Origin: Saccoglossus kowalevskii
Lineage: Eukaryota > Hemichordata > Enteropneusta > Harrimaniidae
Assembly (NCBI RefSeq): GCF_000003605.2
Contig: NW_003106602.1
Coordinates: forward strand, 208,537 to 239,117
Length of the DNA stretch: 30,581 nt
Direction: 5' to 3'
The notes beneath the pieces were generated by a model, which saw only the letters and a list, made by a program, of their open reading frames with translations, was not told where the DNA came from and did not search any database. The position numbers were made by a program, and so were the translations under genes. Shown in pieces: positions 10,263 through 24,100 of this stretch (position 1 is its first letter; each line of letters begins with the position of its first letter).

Positions 10263-10887
10263 GACATCAGTATGGATTATCCGATTGCATGGGGATAATA
10301 AACAGACCAGTCGTCGTCATAGCTGTGTTCGCATGTTATGCTGCGACACTCGCTGTGTGCCAGTCTTCATGAACAGTTGCAGTTTAGGCACATTGGAACA
10401 CTTGCTGGCTAAATTTGAAAAAAAAAAATAATTGAGTATTAGACCCTCAACTTCTTGTGTTACGGATGATTTTATCTTTACACTTTGAATTTTATCCATG
10501 TTTAGCTAGAATTCGAAAGTTACAGTCAACACAAATGTTCTGTTTGATAACTAAGTCTAGTATTCAGACTGTATTTCTTGTATAATATATTTATCCATGA
10601 TATGTTTTTTCCATTTCTCTAAGAATTATTTTGCTAGCATGATGAGGTAAATGGCCTTTGGTAAAACTATGGGGGAAATAGAAATGGAATTTTATGGAAT
10701 TCCAATTTAAAATATATGTACACAACTGTGGATGTTTCATATTGTCACTTACACTTTTTTTTTTTAAATCAAGGTCCATACTACTACACGATGTTATGAA
10801 AAAAGTCTTGGTGTAACTTGGCTGCAGCGTAACAACTGATCGCAAACAAAACATTCAAGCTTATCCAGAACTTTGACAAGTTTAGGG

Positions 10888-12127
10888 ATGAGTAGTAGTA
10901 GTAGTGATAACAGTCAGAATTATGACAGTGGAGAGGTTGGGCAGTCCTTCAAAGGGGCGGGTGTTGGACACTTACAGAATACTAGTGTGGCTGGCATAAT
11001 TGGTACACATTCTTTAGCAATTGACACAAATATTGGACAACATATTGTAAATAGGAGTGTTGCCCAGCAACAGCAACAACAGCAGCAACCGGATTCACAG
11101 TCATCCCAGTTTGTTCATCACTCGTTCCCAGTTAATGCTTATAGCCATTTTCAGTTTGATGGCTTCAGGCCTCCAGTACAAGCTCACCCGCCGACAACAA
11201 GACTTGGACCAATCAGAGATTTCATCAATATTGGGCAGGATTTGTCGCAGGGGAGTAGTGCCAATCAGCAGCGACATTCCGGGAATTACCCCAGCTCAAC
11301 TGTGTATGCTGAAATTCCCAATGCACAGCTTGTTTACACAAAAGCTGATTCTAATAAAAGAATGGAAAGGTTTGCTACAAGTGGTAGAGATGCTCTAGAT
11401 GCTTCTTTGCCTCATCTTCTCTCTGGTATGACTCAACATTCCATTAACAATCAGTATTTAACCAGTGATGGACAAGCTAAAGACATTGATAGTCAAACTC
11501 TCGCCTCTCTCACAGAGCGTGGCGACAGTGAGAAATCAACACGTATACAAACATCAACATCCATATCTGAAAATATCGGCAATAGCTTGGTTTCAGACAA
11601 AGCCCTTTCTCCACTGTCAGTGATTCCGGTCACTTATGCTGAACCTAGTCAAGAGAGCCCTGCATCGCTGTCATACAGTAATACTCCCCCTTTATCAAAT
11701 CAACAACTTCGTTCTTATCGACCAGCTGCTGATCAGATGTTGAGCGCCCTCAATTACAATGATGATCACCTATTGCACGATAGTGGACTGATGGGAGATA
11801 CCGCCACTCCTAATACGCTGGGCGGTTTAGAGGACACTTTGCTTAATGTGGGAGGAGGCGGAGGAATGCGAATTAGCGATAACCAGAGTACACTCGACTC
11901 CAATCCTGCCAGCGTGAATAACGAAACTTTTGATTTGTTTGTGGAAGATGAACCCTCTGTGGACGATAGTAACTATATTTCTGAATCACAGAATACACTG
12001 CCATTGTCTCCTCAAACATTTAGTACAGAAGCAGACACTGGAGCTAATTTTGCGTCAATGACAACTTCCCTCAGTGGTAGTAGTAGCAGTGTTGTCAGTG
12101 TCGTCACTGACAATGACCTCAATCCAG
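10888..12127 (+). CDS. TRERF1: Zinc-finger gene exon A (N-terminal low-complexity region)
   Basis: Encodes residues 1-413 plus one base. It is rich in Ser, Asn, Gln and Asp, with a short Gln run near residue 60-67, a Gly run near 327, and an acidic patch (FDLFVEDEPSVDD) near 350 that could be an activation-type motif. The donor is CAG|GTAAGT at 12128. No folded domain is recognised. A TTG-initiated reading 15 bases upstream is ignored in favour of the ATG. Confidence 0.85.
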
Positions 12128-15100
12128 GTAAGTAAAATTATAAAACAAGTAGGCTTAAAATGTGTAATTGTAAAAAATTTTACCAAATACCTAGTAAGTC
12201 ACTGTTTATATTGTTATTGTTTTTGTGACTTCCTGGACTAACAATCGGTTAGCATTTTAAACTTATAGACAAACTGTTTCGTGATCACCGTTTATCAAGA
12301 CTGCCCAATATTTCCTGTACACAAGATAGAACAATACAAAACTGTAAAAAGTAACAAACAATGCAAACCAAATGTACTAAAAATAGTTTCTCAAATGATT
12401 ATGATCTCCCTAACCTGGGTCGTACTTGCTTTCAGCGAGTGGAACATGATGCCACTACATGCGTTAAACTCAATTAGCTGTGTTCGTGCAAACAATAAAA
12501 TTCTAACCTCAGTTTGACATTTATTTCATATTCAAAACTGTTATTAATACATCCTCACTCGACCATTTAACCCTTCTGTAGTCACGACCTTTTGGAATGT
12601 AACCTTTATGGCACTAACCTGATATGCAAATTGATGTGCTATTTACACCTTCAAATTTAAACAAATGTTGATAAGTTGTTAAGGAACAACTCGTTTTTTT
12701 TGGGGGGGGGGTGAGTGGAGGTCTAGGCTGTCTTCAATTAGCTAATAATTAATCAGCTATTAAAATAAAATCAACTTTTTTATCTTAGCCATTTGCATGA
12801 CGAAATTATCCTACAATGGTTAATTATAATTTAATGCAGTATACCGGCAGTACAATAAGTCTTGATGTGTATTAAAGCATAACATTAGTTCTTTCAACTT
12901 TGAATGCAATAATTTTTCCCACCAAAATTTCAGTGCTACATTTTTCTAATTTTTGGGTATTTTTCCATAATTTCTTTGTTAATTTTGACACAAATGTGCA
13001 TAATATCCATTGGTAACTTGTCTTAATAAGGTTTTTTGAAAAACAAAAATAAATTCTGGTTTATTTTGTGAAACATGAACTGAAGGTGAGAATAGTATGA
13101 AATGCAGCGTATATATGATATGGTTTATCAGGTATCAACAATTAACATTTCTTGGAAAGCTGCTTAAGTTTTTAGAAGCTGTTAGTTTCATGACATGATG
13201 GGTAGTTCATTAGGTTTGATTGGTACTTTAAAACCTTGTAAACAAGTGTAAGCTCAAATAAATAAATATCACATTGCTCGATTTATGTATGACACAACTT
13301 TGAGGACAAACTAAATGTAAACTGTCTAATTATATTGTAAATTTTGGTTGGGCGATAAAATTGTAGAAGTTAGAGATAGCGTCTAATATATTCAGAGTTG
13401 GTGAATTGATCTACTGTGCTGTAGATTCAGTTCAGTACATGCCTTCAGTCTATGATTGTAAACAAAAGGATTATCTCCAATGGAGAAGGCCTGGCTACTG
13501 TGCTGACAACATCTGGTTAGTACAGTGAGTCCTCAAAGCCATTGTCATGCATATAAGTTTTAGGTATGATGTTACAATAAGTTTAAAAATCTGACATGCC
13601 ATTAATATAACAGACAGTTTTGACATTGATTAATATAGGAATTGTGAAATTGAATGATGTTATGTATGGAGTTCGTAATTTGATCTCCACACCTCAATGC
13701 TTGATTTCAGACATTTTCAGAAAGTAAAAGTAACAGACATAAATATTTCATTTTCAACAATGAATGTTTTTTTTGCCACAGTGTGAGAGAGGTACAAAAA
13801 AATGTATCCCCCGCCCCTCCTCTTCGCTTGCTCTTATGCTCATTAGGGATGGCCTAACTCGATTCAAAGGAATTTGATCGTTACAAAGTCTGTTCTATTA
13901 AAGAGAACACACTGCTGAAGCCAGAGTTGTAATTCCATGTGGCCTTCAAATTTAAGTTGTGTCTGCATTTAAACATTACTCTTTAAACATTTAAATCCAA
14001 TAAAAAAAAAACACTAAAATTTGATATATTTTCAATCAATGATCTGTTTAAAAAAATAATTTCATCTCTAATGAAAGCGCACATAAACAAAAATTATAAT
14101 TATTGTATGCTGAATTATTAATATTAAAATTATTTGATATTATTTCTAATAGTGCAAATATTAGCAAATATACAGAACAAAGCCAAATTGCATTTAAAAA
14201 CTATGTAAATAAATTTAAAGAATTGAATTTTAAACTTGGGACAACAACAAAAAGCTAATTTTGAATGGATGAAGTGTGATATCATTGAAACCATGCGGAA
14301 ATGATAAATTGGTTGTGTGTTAATTCCGAATGTGCCTATGGGAATATAGGCATTTCAAAACAAATCCAATTCAGGAATTTACTACTCGGCTAGTTCAACT
14401 TCAGCATGGTCACATTGATATTTTAGATCGGTCCACATCTATCAGTCAGTTATGTATAGTGTATATGACATGCATATATATATATTCAGTGGCAAATGTG
14501 CTTGATTATTTTATTATTTTTTTTTTAATTGTAAAAATATTTGAATGGGATGATTTATGCCAATTTTTGAGAATTTAGTGTGAGCCGGATTCACTTTTTT
14601 TGGCTGGCAACTTTTTTTTGGTGTTATTATATCCAGGCTAAACCACATCCATGGTGGCTAGATTTGTGTGCCTTTTTCGTTTTTACTCACGGTTTCTTTA
14701 GTCAGGATAAGGAACAGTCTGTCATTTTTGATTCTCAAAACCAAAGGAGTCTTTGCAGTTATTTATGTACTGTATTTGCTCTAATAGAAGCTCACGTCTA
14801 GTAGGGGTGCAGGTAAACCAATAGTTGCATTTATTGTATAGTATATCACTAAAACATGACTTATTTTAACACCTTGTCATTTATATCAGGGCATCAACTC
14901 ACACTACTATTAGAGCAACTAAGTCTGTACATTTATAATTTATAAAGTCATTGACAGGCTTATTTATGTTGACTGTATATTTATATTTTAAACATTTAAG
15001 TAGCTTATTTACATAATATAGAACTGATCTTGTGATAGCGTGAGTTAGCTGGTAGGTAAGTTAATGAAACTCTTCAGTTGCAGATCCTATGACCATATAG

Positions 15101-18100
15101 ACATGTCTCATTAAACTAAATTTCTTGCAGTTTGGGATACTTTAGTCTAAAAAACATAATAAACTTCTTACTGGTCTTTCTGGAGATTTGTTTTTGTTTT
15201 ATTTTTACTGTATTTTGTCTGAAGGCAGAAAAAGTCATGAGTGACCTTTTAAAGTGATACCTGCACTAAGCACAATCTAATCCTTGCCTAATTACTACAA
15301 ATTTTAACCCTGGGTGGAATTCTGAATTTCTGATTAAAACATTTTAAAAAGAAAAAATTTATACAATATATATATAGTATTCTATTGTAATGTATTAGCA
15401 TTCCATTCTGATGTATTAGTATTTACTACCTTATTTTAAAATATTTGAAATGACATATACATAATTTTAAATGTAAATTTGAGTGCTCCTAAATTATGTG
15501 TCAACAATGAATGAGTGAATTGAGATTAAAAAGCTGCTAACAGGAGTGTAGATACAATTACCTGAGAAACTGGATTTAGTACACAGTACACAGCACACAG
15601 TATAAAGTCTGCGTTCCATACCCTCCCTCGGATATTATGGGAATAGGGATTCTTACTTCCATTATGCCAATTTCAGGTGGTGGCAATTCATCCAGTTCCC
15701 TTAGCTCTCCAAGAACTGGCACTCTCAGTGATAAGGGAGCTAATGGAGAGAGTAGACCAAAAGCCAAAAAAGGTCGACCAAGAAGTGGTCAGAGTGGACC
15801 AAGATCTCTTGCCTGTCCAGAGTGTGGTAAAGTGTTCAGCAGTTCCAGTGCATTAGCCAAACATAAATTAATTCATAGTGATGAAAGAAAGCATGTCTGT
15901 CAGTTATGCGGTAAAGGATTTAAACGACAAGATCACTTGTAAGTATTAATGCGTTCTCTACAATTATATTTCCCTCTCTTTCTTGCAGCCCTACCATGTA
16001 GTTCAAAATATGGTTGTTTTGACAAATTGTGCTGTATGTGCAATCTGAGTTCACAATTCACAGGAAAAAGGTCAGGAGAAAAATCGGTGACAATTTAATG
16101 TCAGGAATTGTCGCCTCGTATAAAAAATTTTATTGCTACAACAATATGCACATATGAGCTTCTTGTGATGTTTTCCCACTTTGCTACACGATGCTCACGC
16201 TAACTTTGCGATTCAATGCCTTAAATATAGCGTACTCTTTGACTTGAATTTGTTATTCTCATTTGCAGGTCAGGACACATGTTAACTCATCGAACTCAGA
16301 AACCTTACGGTTGCTCCGTACCAGGATGCGAAAAAAGTTACTGTGATGCACGTTCGTTGCGACGGCACATGGAATCCCAACATTCAGGGGGCAGTTCATC
16401 AGTTATAGCTACTGTGGGACACACAACAGATCAACATAACGCTTTTTCATTACCTGGAAATTTTCCTGATGTGAACCATGGCTTTTCAAGCGATGAAGGA
16501 GGCAATAAAATGGAGCAAAGGGCTTCATCGAGTGCTGCATTACAGATATTTGCCAGGGTTGCGCAGGAACAGATGCATACTGATAAAACAGGTGACAATA
16601 CAGTAACTAAACCTGAATTGTACATGGATTCCTATTTGCCAGGACATACATATGAACAGGGACACACTAACCAAGAAAATATTGGGAAATTTCCTACAGG
16701 TGCCGGTGGAGCGTATCCAGCTGGAGTGCCCGGTGGATTTCCAAGATTTGACACGCCACACAGGTATGGAGTGCCAACTAGTAATCATCCTTGGCGACCA
16801 ACATTTCAATTCCCTGGGTAAGAATCTATGATTTCTTATACTCTTAGGCAGGGTCTGGAATTGCTGGCTGTCTGGTGATTTACTCAAAATATTTACTCAA
16901 CTTTGCACTAATCTTTTCACCTCAATAGATAAACTTTTTGCTCACGGTTTAAGCTTTACAGATCCTTGACTAGGCTATGTGGGAAAGCATGGTGCCTGGC
17001 TTCTTACTGTCTCTCACTCAAATTTAGACTATAAAGCCTTCAGATTTCCTATATTTGGGCATATATCTGGCTACTATGTGAAATCCCACAATTCTAGACC
17101 TTGTCAATGCCAATGGTCTAGTTAAACACATATGGAAGGTTGTTGTCTTCAAATGACATTGAACCTGGGTTTGGTGCATGATTGGTTGAATTTAATTTTG
17201 TTCATTAGCATTAGCTAATTTGAATTTTCTGCTTTGACTTTGATTAAGGTCAACCTATTGAATAAGAGCACAAAAATTATTATATTATTTTGTTTCATAA
17301 ATGTTAAAAAAAAATCATCATTTTTTGAAGTTTTTGACTCTGTGCTAAATATTTTTTGGCGAAACACTGTTTGAAATCAAGTTGTAGGTCCATAGCTCTT
17401 CTTCTGTCAGTCTTTAGTCTTTTTGATGGTATTTTGGTCATTTCTGATATATTTGGTGTCTGAAAATGGTGTACTTTTATCAACTTTTATTTGCGATTCC
17501 GTTTGGTGTTGCACGTTTGTGTTACGCACGTACCTATTATTTTCTCGCCTTGTGTACCCAAACAAAATTTTGAGATATGATGAAACCTTTTTACCATACA
17601 AACCAATAGTGAATGGCCAAGAAAAATTGTTTTCGCCGAGTAGTTTAGTGACCACACTTTTTTATATGGATTTTATTTGAATAATCTTGATGAAAATCAC
17701 ATTTCCATTTAGACATTTACTTTACTGTATACAATCAATAGTACAGACTTTGTTTAATGAAAAATGGCTTTCATTGAAAAATCTATAAACAGGTATCATT
17801 TGCAACACTAACACTTCTTATATGATGTAGCATATAATAAACATGATACAGACAACATTGCGTTATTGCATATATGGCTAAAGTAAAATATTTCTCAATA
17901 ACATGGAATGTCAATACAATCACATGATATGTACTGTAAAAGTTTTAATTTAGATGTCAGGTAAGAGTGGAAGGACTTAATTTAATTCTGAAATAATCAC
18001 CACAGTTTATTTTAACATGGTAAAAAAAAATACTCATAAATTTTAATTTACCGTACAATATAAACCCCTCCGGGAAATAGGCAAATTGACGAAAAATTAG

Positions 18101-21100
18101 GGGGGAGGCTTATAAACGGATAAAAGTTAAAACTCCTTCTGAGAGATAATTTATGCTAATTTATTCATAAACGTGATACTAGAGTGTAATCAGATAAATG
18201 ACTTGTTGTAAAATGCTGTAAGTTTGCAGGGGAGCTTATATTTGAGAAGGGGTTTATACTCAGACAACTACGATAGTTGGTAAAGAAAAGTACAGTCTAA
18301 AAGAAATTTTGAATAAAAACAAATTCTTTGCTTAGTAGCGAATGATCATGTTAGTTTAATTCTGTCATTCTATTTCAAAAGATAATACAAATGTTGATTA
18401 TTACTCGGTTGTGATTATAATAATGTACAAAAAATCAATTTATTGGTTTGTTGATATCCATATCAAATTCAACTTTGTTTCATTGTGAGAGAATTTTTCT
18501 TATTACATACAGTGGCTCCTCGCTAAATCACGGGTGTCGGGATCCAAGCAACAACCATGACTTATCGAGGGTCGCGACTTACCATATACATCCATGGGTT
18601 TGTTTATAGTGTGTTTACTCTATTGAAAAAAACGTCACGATCACGATTAATAAATACACAAGTTATAGTAGAATTGCAGGTTCGTGGGCACTTGGGAGTG
18701 AATTTTTTTTTTTTGCTTTTTATTATCTAAACAGTCTTGGCTATAGACTGTTAAAATTTTGTAGAATTGTGAATAGTGGAACATACTCAAAAAAACTATT
18801 TTAAAATATAGATAACAGGTGCAAACATTAGCAAGATTTAGCAAGGCTGTACATAAATAATAAAAAAAAAACATGGTGAAAAAAAAAAAATGACGGGATC
18901 TTGATACTTGATAAACTTGATACCCTGGCGAAGCATGTCTATTGTTTCACAACGACTGTCCCAGGGGATTTTCGTCTTCTCAATTTCTCAAGATAAACGT
19001 CCCAGGGATGTTTTGTGTACTAGAAGGGCATGTTTATTGGCAGCATTTCTTGTATTAATTTCCATTGCACAAAAAAAAGAAGAAGCAAATACTGTTACTG
19101 AAGCACAGAATTTGCATGAATTTTTCTTCCCAGCCATTCACGCAAACTGCAAACAGTCTTTTACCTCACCCATAGTTGTTGACACTTTGCAACCGCCTAG
19201 ATGGATGTATTGTGACGTATTTTGACCCCGGATTCTGACCTTGCTTTCCGGCTACATGTACCTTTCATACCAGTTCAATTTCCTTTCATTATTACATCCA
19301 AATGTCATGATATTTAATATTTAAAACCAAACTTTATTTCACAGTCACTTTAGTTTTCACTTTTCTAAAATTATTTTACTGATCAATAGACTTTTCACTC
19401 CCATCATGCAATCTCCCATAGTACTTCCGCAGACACAGCGTCGATCGCCATCATATCTACAAATAACTTCGCTCTCAGGAGCTGAGGAATAAACCAATTT
19501 TGACAGGAAACAGAAGCATGGTTTAGAAGCTAATTTTTTTAAAATCACTTTTGACCAAAAAAGCGCATTTTTGTGCATATTTTCAAACTACAGTGTCCAT
19601 AAAAAAAAAAAAAAATAACACAATTTTAAAATTCATACAATAAGCTTTCCGAAAATATATAGTTTATGGACAAGGGAGGTCATCTTGGTTTCCTAATTAT
19701 CTAATTAAAATACTTGTCAAGTAAACTGCATCTCTACCTTAATTGAAATGATAGAAACATATTTACAAATTGTATGTTGTATCTATCTGCGACTTTGCCG
19801 AAATTGTGACTTACCTAGGTGAGACTTAGCAAGGGGTCGCTGTATTAGTTGAAACTGTGTTCTTTGACCTGTTAGGTCAAACTGATTATTAACCAATCAT
19901 AACAGTGGTTGGGTGCCAGCCAATGATCTATCTCAATTAGCTCATACTTTGATTTTTTGGCATTGATGTTGGTGGAAAATGTCATAATTAGTCCCCGTTC
20001 GGACGAAGTCCGAAAACGGGGACTTATAATTCGGTCTCTGTCCGTGCTTCTGTGTGTCCATGCGTCCGTCCATCCGTCCGTCCGTCCGTCCGTCCGTCCG
20101 GCCGTCCGTCCGTCCGTCCATCCATCCGTCCGTCCGTCCGTCCAATTCTGTTCATTCTTTGCATGTGCCTAGTACTTTATGTGGGACATATGCACATGCA
20201 GTGGTTTAGCGATTCGATTCAAAATGGCCGACTGGCAGCCATCTTGTTTTTTGAAAATGTTGTATTTTGGACATGCTTTGTCAGTTTTCATTCAAACTTG
20301 GTACATAGATTATACATGTTAGGATACATGTCCATGACGATTTATTTCACAATTGGATCAAGGATGCCGACTGGCAGCCATCTTGTTTTTTGAAAATGTT
20401 GTATTTTGGACATGCTTTGTCAGTTTTCATTAAAACTTGGTACATAGATTATACATGTTAGGATACATGTCCATGACGATTTATTTCACAATTGGATCAA
20501 AGATGGCCGACTGGCAGCCATCTTGTTTTTTGAAAATGTTGTATTTTAGACATGCTTTGTCAGTTTTCATTCAAACTTGGTACATAGATTATACATGTTA
20601 GGATACATGTCCATGATGATTTATTTCACAATTGGATCAAAGATGGCCGACTGGCAGCCATCTTGTTTTTTGAAAATGTTGTATTTTGGACATGCTTTGT
20701 CAGTTTACATTCAAATTTAATACATAGATCATACATGTTAGGATACATGTCCCGACCATCCGCGAGTTCCTGAGTCCGTCCGTCCATCACTTTGTCCAGA
20801 GTCATATTTCAGAATCCTGTGGACCAATTCCGTTCATTCTTTGCATGTGCCTAGTACCTTATGTGGGACATATGCACATGCAGTGGTTTAGTGATTTGAT
20901 TCAAAATGGCCGACTGGCAGCCATCTTGTTTTTTGAAAATGTCATTCAAACTTGGTACATAGATTATACATGTTAGGATACATGTCCATGACGATTTATT
21001 TCGCAATTGGATCGAACATGGTCGACTGGCAGGCATCTTGTTTTTTTTTATGCGGTATCTTGGACGTGCTCTGTCAGTTTTCATTCAAATTTGGCACACA

Positions 21101-24100
21101 CATGTACTTTATACATGTTAGGATGCATGTCCATGACAATTTGTTTCAAAATCTGGTCAAGGATGACCGATTGACAGCCATCTGACTTTTTGGCCTTACT
21201 ACTATATTTCCACAATTTATGTTCCATTTTCATTCGTATTTGGCACATACATCATACATATCAGTGTGTTTCATAATCAGATCAAAGATGGTCGAATAAC
21301 GACTGTTTTTATTTTTGGCCATATTACTACTGCACGGAACACATGTTTTGATGTAAATAAACAATCTGTTGTATACGCCAATTGGAACTCAAGTTTCAAG
21401 AACACGCTCCCGATAATCCCTCCGCTTTAATATGACGAGCACAAAGAGAACTTTCAATAATTTAACGGGGACTGTGTCATTTTCAATGACTTGTTTTGTT
21501 TTTAAATCAGGAAATTATTAATTTTCAAAAGATAAACTGAGCATTGAATAAGCATTTAACACTTTTTACAGCGATAATGTCTCATGAGGGATTTTTTTAA
21601 AGAAGGGAACAGTGGCATAGTGCCCTCATGCCATGGCCATGCATCCCCTTACCCTTGGGAGCAGATCCTCTGGCAACCATAAAATTCTGATTGACCAGGG
21701 ATCACATGTGGCCACAGTCTTCAACTGTGATCTATCTGAGTAATTTAATAGAATGCTCCATTGGTAGGGAGAACCCTATCTCCCCACTTGGTGGCACCGC
21801 TGAATTGCAGTGCTCCCTCTTGCAGTTTTTTTCTAGAAGATGCCTTGGAATACAAAAAAGAACATAGGTAGCCATAATTGGCTACATTGCAGATAGGGAT
21901 ATACCGTAATTAACCATCAATATGGAAAACTTAACAGTTAGTAGGTATTACAGATGTGTAGTGTTGCATTAATGAATGTAAAAAAAAAAAGTTATCCTTT
22001 TTAGCTCCGCTGTCATCGCAGACGAGCCAGTGGAGCTGTTGGTATGGGGGTCTCTTTTGAACACCCACGATTTCTTAAGTTTAGCCTCAAAGATGTTTTT
22101 CCAATGAAATGCATGATCCTTATGAACACTATAAAAGTTCATAATTGCAACTGCAAGCAACTGTAACTCAAGTGCAATGTTCTCTAAATGACTGACTATG
22201 AATATTACAACCACAATGCCACTTTACTGATTCTTGTTCCATAATAATGAAGACAGCGGAGCTATTTCGACCGTCAGGTTGCTTGTCTTTTTTTCTCCTC
22301 ACAAAGTCCCTAGTAGGTAGTCATTTTTCTATCATTTCTATGTTATTTGTTATATAACAAGTCATTATACACAGTAGAATTTACTGTTTTATAAAAAACT
22401 GTATCTGCATTCGTAATTATTGGTAAAAATTTTTGAATTCTTGTAGAAAACAGCATGTCCTGTTGCTTTGATACTATACATATTGTTCATATTCTAATGA
22501 TGTCTTCAGTTCTTTAATTGAAATGTGCATTGCTAACAGCGGAGCTATCTCAGCTGACAGGCTGTTGTTTCACTTTGCAAAGTATGCACTTTAAGCAGTA
22601 CAGGATCACATCAACCTATACTACACATGGATCAATTACTACAATCGCTGTACTACCTTCGTGTTTACTTTACAGTTTTTTCAGGAAAACCTCATATTAT
22701 CATTAATAATTGAAATATTGCACCTGAATTATAATAAATATGTTATGAATATGTACAGACATATAAAATGAAAAAAAAATATTGTACATCAATAACCTGC
22801 CATCTGTGACCAAGCCATGATTGGGAATGGATTGATCACCTTGCCCCATGCACAAAACAATCTTTGTAACTGGGTCAGCAATCTTACAACTTTGAATTAA
22901 ATTGGTCATTACAAAAGAAATGTGACGTGGCGCTAAAGTAAAATTTTCTAATTTTAATGATTTGTTATATTTCTACAAATTTATTCAAGTTTCAATTTTT
23001 AGCTCCACTGTTGACTTTGCCGAGCGGAGCTTATCATATGAGTGATTGTCCGTCGCCATCCGTGTCAATGTTTTACTTTTTCGACTTCTTCTTGAAAACT
23101 ACAAGCCTGAATGCTTTGATACTTGGTATATATGTACCTTGAGTAGACCTCTCTTAGATTTGTTCATTTCATGATGATATCTTTAATTCTCTAATTCTCT
23201 AATTTTGATGAATATTTTTGAAATTTTTGGTAAAAAAGTTATATTTTCGTCTTCTTGTTGAAAACGGCAAGTCCAATTGCTTTGATATTACATATATAGG
23301 TACTACATGTGGACCTCTCTCAGATTTGTTCATTTTGTGATGATAACTTTAATTCTCTAATTTTAGTGAATATTTTTTTAATTTTTGGTAAAAAGTGATA
23401 TTTTTGACTTCTTGTTGAAAACCGCAAGTCTGATTGCTTTTATATTACATATATAGGTACTACATGTGGACAGATTTGTTAATTGCGTGGTGATATCTTC
23501 AATTATCTAATTTTGATGATTATTTTTGGTGAAAAGTGATATTTTTGAATTCTTGTTGAAAACAGCAAGTCTCCAAGTTCTGTTGCTTTGATACTATACA
23601 TATTGTTCATTTTCTAATGATATCTTCTGTTCTTTAATTGCAATGTGCATTGCTAACAGCGGAGCTATCTCAGCCGACAGGCTGCTTGTTTTACAATGCT
23701 TGCAATGAAATGGAAGGGAGGGAAAGAAAGATATACAAGTTAAAGGGGCACCTTCCAGTTAAGCTTAATTTCACAACAAATTTACTTTCTGGATTAAAAT
23801 AACAATGGATAACAAAAGATAGATTAACATTGTAAATAACATAAACAATAGTGTCCCATGATTCTTTGGTGCAATCCATGGGATTGAGCGGTTCCCCTTT
23901 AAAAGCATTCTGTCTACTGTAAAACCATTTAATTTCACTATTTTTATGTTTTGAACAATTTCACTGGGTTTTATTTACACAAACTTGCCAGGAAAACAAT
24001 AATTTTTACTGTTATATCACATGTTCACTTTTACGTATTTTACGTATCAGGGAAAATAACGAAACTGAAAACCAGTGAATAATGAATGCATTCAACAGTA

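Larger units (their letters stand above)
9360..10340 (+). promoter_or_regulatory. CpG-richer candidate promoter region of the zinc-finger gene
   Basis: CpG dinucleotides are visibly denser here than in the surrounding AT-rich DNA, and a CRE octamer lies at 9393-9400. The region precedes the first recognised coding exon of the zinc-finger gene by 0.5-1.5 kb. Open frames on both strands here look non-conserved and are treated as by-products of higher GC. It could instead be an old mobile-element relic. Confidence 0.35.

Noticed and set aside
14330-14801. Two adjacent plus-strand open frames in intron A-B
   Set aside because: No conserved motif, low-complexity AT-rich coding, and no matching splice sites in phase with the neighbouring exons.
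18908-19225. Open frame inside the Tigger-like element as a transposase
   Set aside because: No helix-turn-helix or DDE motif is visible, and 105 residues is far too short.
19942-20393. Open frames of repeating DGRTDGRM or VRPSVRPS type
   Set aside because: They are translations of the CGTC microsatellite in the family-1 repeat and not genes.
20227-21290. Regular repeats reminiscent of a CRISPR array
   Set aside because: Units are about 140 bp with no short constant repeat and variable spacer pattern, and the genome is animal; this is a tandem repeat within a mobile-type element.
22997-23692. Family-2 repeat as a Helitron (3' hairpin near the end)
   Set aside because: Helitrons end in CTRR about 10 bases after the hairpin and start with TC; here the hairpin is followed at once by CTTGTTTT and the 5' end is a long snap-back.
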